Shown here piece after piece: positions 58,917-64,000 of a stretch of DNA of 64,000 nucleotides; position 1 is the first letter of the stretch, and every line of letters starts with the position of its first letter. A program made the position numbers and the translations under genes. This DNA is from Gordius sp. MW1 (taxonomy: Eukaryota; Nematomorpha; Gordioida; Gordea; Gordiidae). The stretch covers positions 13,834,060 through 13,898,059 of the forward strand of contig OZ038529.1 of NCBI GenBank assembly GCA_964036665.1, written 5' to 3'. The notes below the pieces were generated by a model that was given only the letters and a program-made list of their open reading frames with translations, was not told the origin of the DNA and did not search any database.

Positions 58917-61900
58917 CTATGCGATTATGACTTAAAAATAATAGTTTTTAGATTCTGATAAATTTTTAATTGGGATCATAGAAACCACGTCTGAAAACGA
59001 CAACTTTCATCGGATGAATACGGTTCAAAGAAAAATATGTGAAAATTTTTGAGGTAAAAATATTTATTTTTTTCGATTCTATGTGAAAGAGCATGAAAAA
59101 ATATATAAAAGTAAGCCAATTTGAGAATTCTATTATCCTTGATTGACTTCCGAAAAGAGGTTTAAGCAGCGAGAACTATCATTTTGACAAAAGACAACGT
59201 TTTATTGGTGCGATTAGTTTGTTGTATCGCAACGTGAGTGCTTAATTTTTCAAAAATGCACTATGCGATCATGATTTTAAAGTAATAGTTTTCTGATTCT
59301 GATAAATTTTTACTTTTTATCATCGAAACCACGTCTGAAAACCACAACTTTCATCGGATGCATACGGTTGAAAGAAAAATATGTGAAAAATTTTGAGGTA
59401 AAAATATTTATTTTTTTCGATTCTATGTGAAAGAGCATGAAAAAACATTTAAAAGTAAGCCAATTTGAGAATCCTATTATCCTCGATTGACTTCCGCAAA
59501 GAGGTTTTAAGCTGCGAGCGAGAACTATTCATTTTGACAAAAGACAACGTTTTATTGTTGCGATTAGTTTGTTGTATCGCAACGTGAGTGCTTAATTTTT
59601 GAAAATGACTCTATGCGATCATGATTTAAAAGTAATAGTTTTCAGATTCTGATAAATTTTTACTTGGGATCATAGAAACCACGCCTGAAAACGACAACTT
59701 TCATCGGATGAATACGGTTCAAAAAAAAATATGTGAAATATTTTGAGGTAAAAATATTTATTTTTTCGATTCTATGTGAAAGAGCATGAAAAAATATATA
59801 AAAGTAAGCCAATTTGAGAATCCTATTATCCTCGATTGACTTCCGAAAAGAGGTTTTAAGCTGCGAGAACTATCATTTGACAAAAGGCAACGTTTTATTG
59901 TTGCGATTAGTTTGTTGTATCGAAACGTGATCCTTAATTTTTGAAAATGGCTCTATGCGATCATGATTTCAAAGTAATTGTTTTCAGATTCTGATAAATT
60001 TTTACTTGGGATTATAGAAACCACGTCTGAAAACGACATCTTTCATCGGATGAATACGGTTCAAAGAAAAATATGTGAGAAAAATTTTGAGGTAAAAATA
60101 TTTTTTTTTTCGATTCTATGTGAAAGAGCATGAAAAAATATATAAAAGTAAGCCAATTTGAGAATCCTATTATCCTCGATTGACTTCCGAAAAGAGGTTT
60201 TAAGCTGCGAGAACTATCATTTTGACAAAAGACAACGTTTTATTGTTGAGATTATTTTATTGTATCGCAACGTGAGTGCTTAATTTTTGAAAACTGCTCT
60301 ATGCGATTATGATTTCAAAGTAATAGTTTTCAGATTCTGATAAATTTTTACTTGGGATCATAGAAACCACGTCTGAAAACGACAACTTTCATCGGATGAA
60401 TACGGTCCAAAGAAAAATATGTCAAAAATTTTGAGGTAAAAATATTTATTTTTTTCGATTCTATGTGAAAGAGCATGAAAAAATATATAAAAGTAAGCCA
60501 ATTTGAGAATCCTATTATCCTCGAGTGACTTCCGAAAAGAGGTTTTAAGCTGCGAGAACTATCATTTTGACAAAAGACAACGTTTTATTGTTGCGATTAG
60601 TTTGTTGTATCGCAACGTGAGTGCTTAATTTTTCAAAAATGCACTATGCGATCATGATTTTAAAGTAATAGTTTTCTGATTCTGATAAATTTTTACTTTT
60701 TATCATCGAAACCACGTCTGAAAACTACAACTTTCATCGGATGATTACGGTCCAAAGAAAAATATGTCAAAAATTTTGAGGTAAAAATATTTCTTTTTTT
60801 CGATTCTATGTGAAAGAGCATGAAAAAATATATAAAAGTAAGCCAATTTGAGAATACTATTATCCTCGAGTGACTTCCGAAAAGAGGTTTTAAGCTGCGA
60901 GAACTATCATTTGACAAAAGACAACGTTTTATTGTTGCGATTAGTTTGTTGTATCGCAACGTGAGTGCTTAATTTTTCAAAAATGCACTATGCGATCATG
61001 ATTTTAAAGTAATAGTTTTCTGATTGTGATAAATTTTTACTTTTTATCATCGAAACCACGTCTGAAAACGACAACTTTCATCGGATGCATACGGTTGAAA
61101 GAAAAATATGTGAAAAATTTTGAGGTAAAAATATTTATTTTTTTCGATTCTATGTGAAAGAGCATGAAAAAATATATAAAAGTAAGCCAATTTGAGAATC
61201 CTATTATCCTCGATTCACTTCCGAAAAGAGGTTTTAAACCGCGAGAACTATCATTTTGACAAAAGACTACGTTTTATTGTTGCGATTAGTTTGTTGTATC
61301 GCAACGTGATGCTTATTTGAAAATGGCTCTATGCGATCATGATTTCAAAGTGATAGTTTTCAGATTCTGATAAATTATTACTTGGGATCATAGAAACCAC
61401 GTCTGAAAACGACAACTTTCATCGGATGAATACGGTTCAAAGAAAAATATGTGAAAAATTTTCAGGTAAAAATATTTATTTTTTTCGATTCTATGTGAAA
61501 GAGCATGAAAAAATATATAAAAGTAAGCCAATTTGAGAATCCTATTATCCTCGATTGACTTCCGAAAAGAGGTTTTAAGCTGCGAGAACTATCATTTGAC
61601 AAAAGACAACGTTTTATTGTTGCGATTAGTTTGTTGTATCGCAACGTGATGCTTAATTTTTGAAAATGGCTCTATGCGATCATGATTTCAAAGTAATAGT
61701 TTTCAGATTCTGATAAATTTTTACTTGGGATCATAGAAACCACGTCTGAAAACGACAACTTTCATCGGATGAATACGGTTCAAAGAAAAATATGTGAAAA
61801 ATTTTGAGGTAAAAATATTTATTTTTTTCGATTCTATGTGAAAAAGCATGAAAAAATATATAAAAGTAAGCCAATTTGAAAATCCTATTATCCTCGATTG

Positions 61901-64000
61901 ACTTCCCTAAAGAGGTTTTAAGCTGCGAGAACTATCATTTTGACAAAAGACAACGTTTTATTGTTGCGATTAGTTTGTTGTATCGCAACGTGATTGCTTA
62001 ATTTTTCAAAAATGCACTATGCGATCATGATTTTAAAGTAATAGTTTTCTGATTCTGATAAATTTTTACTTTTTATCATCGAAACCACGTCTGAAAACCA
62101 CAACTTTCATCGGATGCATAAGGTTGAAAGAAAAATATGTGAAAAATTTTGAGATAAAAATATTTATTTTTTTCGATTCTATGTGAAAGAGCATGAAAAA
62201 ATATATAAAAGTAAGCCAATTTGAGAATCCTATTATCCTCGATTGACTTCCGAAAAGAGGTTTTAAACCGCGAGAACTATCATTTTGACAAAAGACTACG
62301 TTTTATTGTTGCGATTAGTTTGTTGTATCGCAACGTGATGCTTATTTGAAAATGGCTCTATGCGATCATGATTTCAAAGTGATAGTTTTCAGATTCTGAT
62401 AAATTATTACTTGGGATCATAGAAACCACGTCTGAAAACGACAACTTTCATCGGATGAATACGGTTCAAAGAAAAATATGTGAAAAATTTTCAGCTAAAA
62501 ATATTTATTTTTTTCGATTCTATGTAAAAGAGCATAAAAAATATATAAAAGTAAGCCAATTTGAGAATCCTATTATCCTCGATTGACTTCCGAAAAGAGG
62601 TTTTAATCTGCGAGAACTATCATTTGACAAAAGGCAACGTTTTATTGTTGCGATTAGTTTGTTGTATCGCAACGTGATGCTTAATTTTTGAAAATGGCTC
62701 TATGCGATCATGATTTCAAAGTAATAGTTTTCAGATTCTGATAAATTTTTACTTGGGATCATAGAAATTACGTCTGAAAACGACATCTTTCATCGGATGA
62801 ATACGGTTCAAAGAAAAATATGTGAAAAATTTTGAGGTAAAAATATTTATTTTTTTCGATTCTATGTGAAAGAGCATGAAAAAATATATAATAGTAAGCC
62901 AATTTGAGAATCCTATTATCCTCGATTGACTTCCGAAAAGAGGTTTTAAGCTGCGAGAACTATCATTTTGACAAAAGACAACGTTTTATTGTTGCGATTA
63001 GTGCAACGTGAGTGCTTAATTTTTTAAAAATGCATTATGCGATCATGATTTTAAAGTAATAGTTTTCTGATTCTGATAAATTTTTACTTTTTATCATCGA
63101 AACCACGTCTGAAAACGACAATTTTCATCGGATGCATACGGTTGAAAGAAAAATATGTGAAAAATTTTGAGGTAAAAATATTTATTTTTTTCGATTCTAT
63201 GTGAAAGAGCATGAAAAAATATATAAAAGTAAGCCAATTTGAGAATCCTATTATCCTCGATTGACTTCCGCAAAGAGGTTTTAAGCTGCGAGAACTATTC
63301 ATTTTGACAAAAGACAACGTTTTATTGTTGCGATTAGTTTGTTGTATCGCAACGTGAGTGCTTAATTTTTGAAAATGACTCTATGCGATAATGATTTAAA
63401 AGTAATAGTTTTAAGATTCTGATAAATTTTTACTTGGGATCATAGAAACCACGCCTGAAAACGACAACTTTCATCGGATGAATACGGTTCAAAGAAAAAT
63501 ATGTGAAATATTTTGAGGTAAAAATATTTATTTTTTTCGATTCTATGTGAAAGAGCATGAAAAAATATATAAAAGTAAGCCAATTTAAGAATCCTATTAT
63601 CCTCGATTGACTTCCGAAAAGAGGTTTTAAGCTGCGAGAACTATCATTTGACAAAAGGCAACGTTTTATTGTTGCGATTAGTTTGTTGTATCGCAACGTG
63701 ATGCTTAATTTTTGAAAATGGCTCTATGCGATCATGATTTCAAAGTAATAGTTTTCAGATTTTGATAAATTTTTACTTGGGATCATAGAAACCACGTCTG
63801 AAAACGACATCTTTCATCGGATGAATACGGTTCAAAGAAAAATATGTGAAAGATTTTGAGGTAAAAATATTTATTTTTTTCGATTCTATGTGAAAGAGCA
63901 TAAAAAAATATATAAAAGTAAGCCAATTTGAGAATCCTATTATCCTCGATTGACTTCCGAAAAGAGGTTTTAAGCTGCGAGAACTATCATTTTGACAAAA
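58912..64000. repeat. Satellite, right end of window
   Basis: About 15 monomers running off the window. 58912 to about 62330 matches 48538 to about 51920. Private changes include a 4-bp duplication GCGAGCGAGAAC near 59515 and a small insertion ATGTGAGAAAAATTTTG near 60072. From about 62990 it carries the loop-deleted hairpin unit (GATTAGTGCAACG) also seen in block C, and subtype A monomers as at the window start. No gene seen. Confidence 0.95.

Overview
This window is a eukaryotic tandem-repeat (satellite) array interrupted by an LTR retrotransposon. About 51.6 kb of the 64 kb is one AT-rich satellite family with a monomer of about 346 bp, all in the same orientation, running off both ends of the window (roughly 149 monomers). 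The rest is one Ty3/gypsy-type element present as two full-length copies (36872-42771 and 53012-58911, both in minus orientation) and one solo LTR (47922-48537). There is no host gene, rRNA, tRNA or CRISPR array that I can support. The setting suggests centromeric or pericentromeric heterochromatin. The Pol protein resembles elements common in arthropods, so an insect or other arthropod is my best guess, but the sequence does not prove the host.

Layout. 1-36871: uninterrupted satellite built from nested segmental duplications. There is a 3-monomer unit of 1015 bp at the start and a 10-monomer unit of 3426 bp (tandem at 1391-8242, third copy at 19273-22698). A block of about 9.2 kb is repeated at an offset of 14456 bp (about 3.96-13.18 kb and 18.42-27.64 kb). 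A block of about 6.9 kb is repeated at an offset of 17905 bp (10.62-17.54 kb and 28.52-35.45 kb). The difference of the last two offsets, 3449 bp, is itself a visible 10-monomer tandem period (25.1-31.1 kb). 36872-42771: retrotransposon copy 1. 42772-47921: satellite. 47922-48537: solo LTR. 48538-53011: satellite. 53012-58911: retrotransposon copy 2. 58912-64000: satellite.

The retrotransposon has 615-616 bp LTRs with TG..CA ends, 5-bp target duplications (CTGCT), a polypurine tract and a short primer-binding site. Read on the minus strand it carries a zinc-knuckle Gag remnant, an aspartic protease, a reverse transcriptase interrupted by an in-frame TAA, RNase H, an HHCC/DDE integrase, and a GC-rich third ORF with its own CCHC-like knuckle ending on the polypurine tract. 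There is no room for a normal Gag capsid domain. Both copies share the RT stop codon; copy 1 also has a frameshift before RNase H and a nonsense change in ORF3.

The main result is that all three LTR loci occupy the same nucleotide of the same monomer with the same flanks. The element therefore inserted once and was then multiplied as part of the satellite by segmental duplication. The solo LTR carries left-LTR alleles at two marker positions and a right-LTR allele at the third, which records the LTR-LTR crossover that deleted the interior of one copy.
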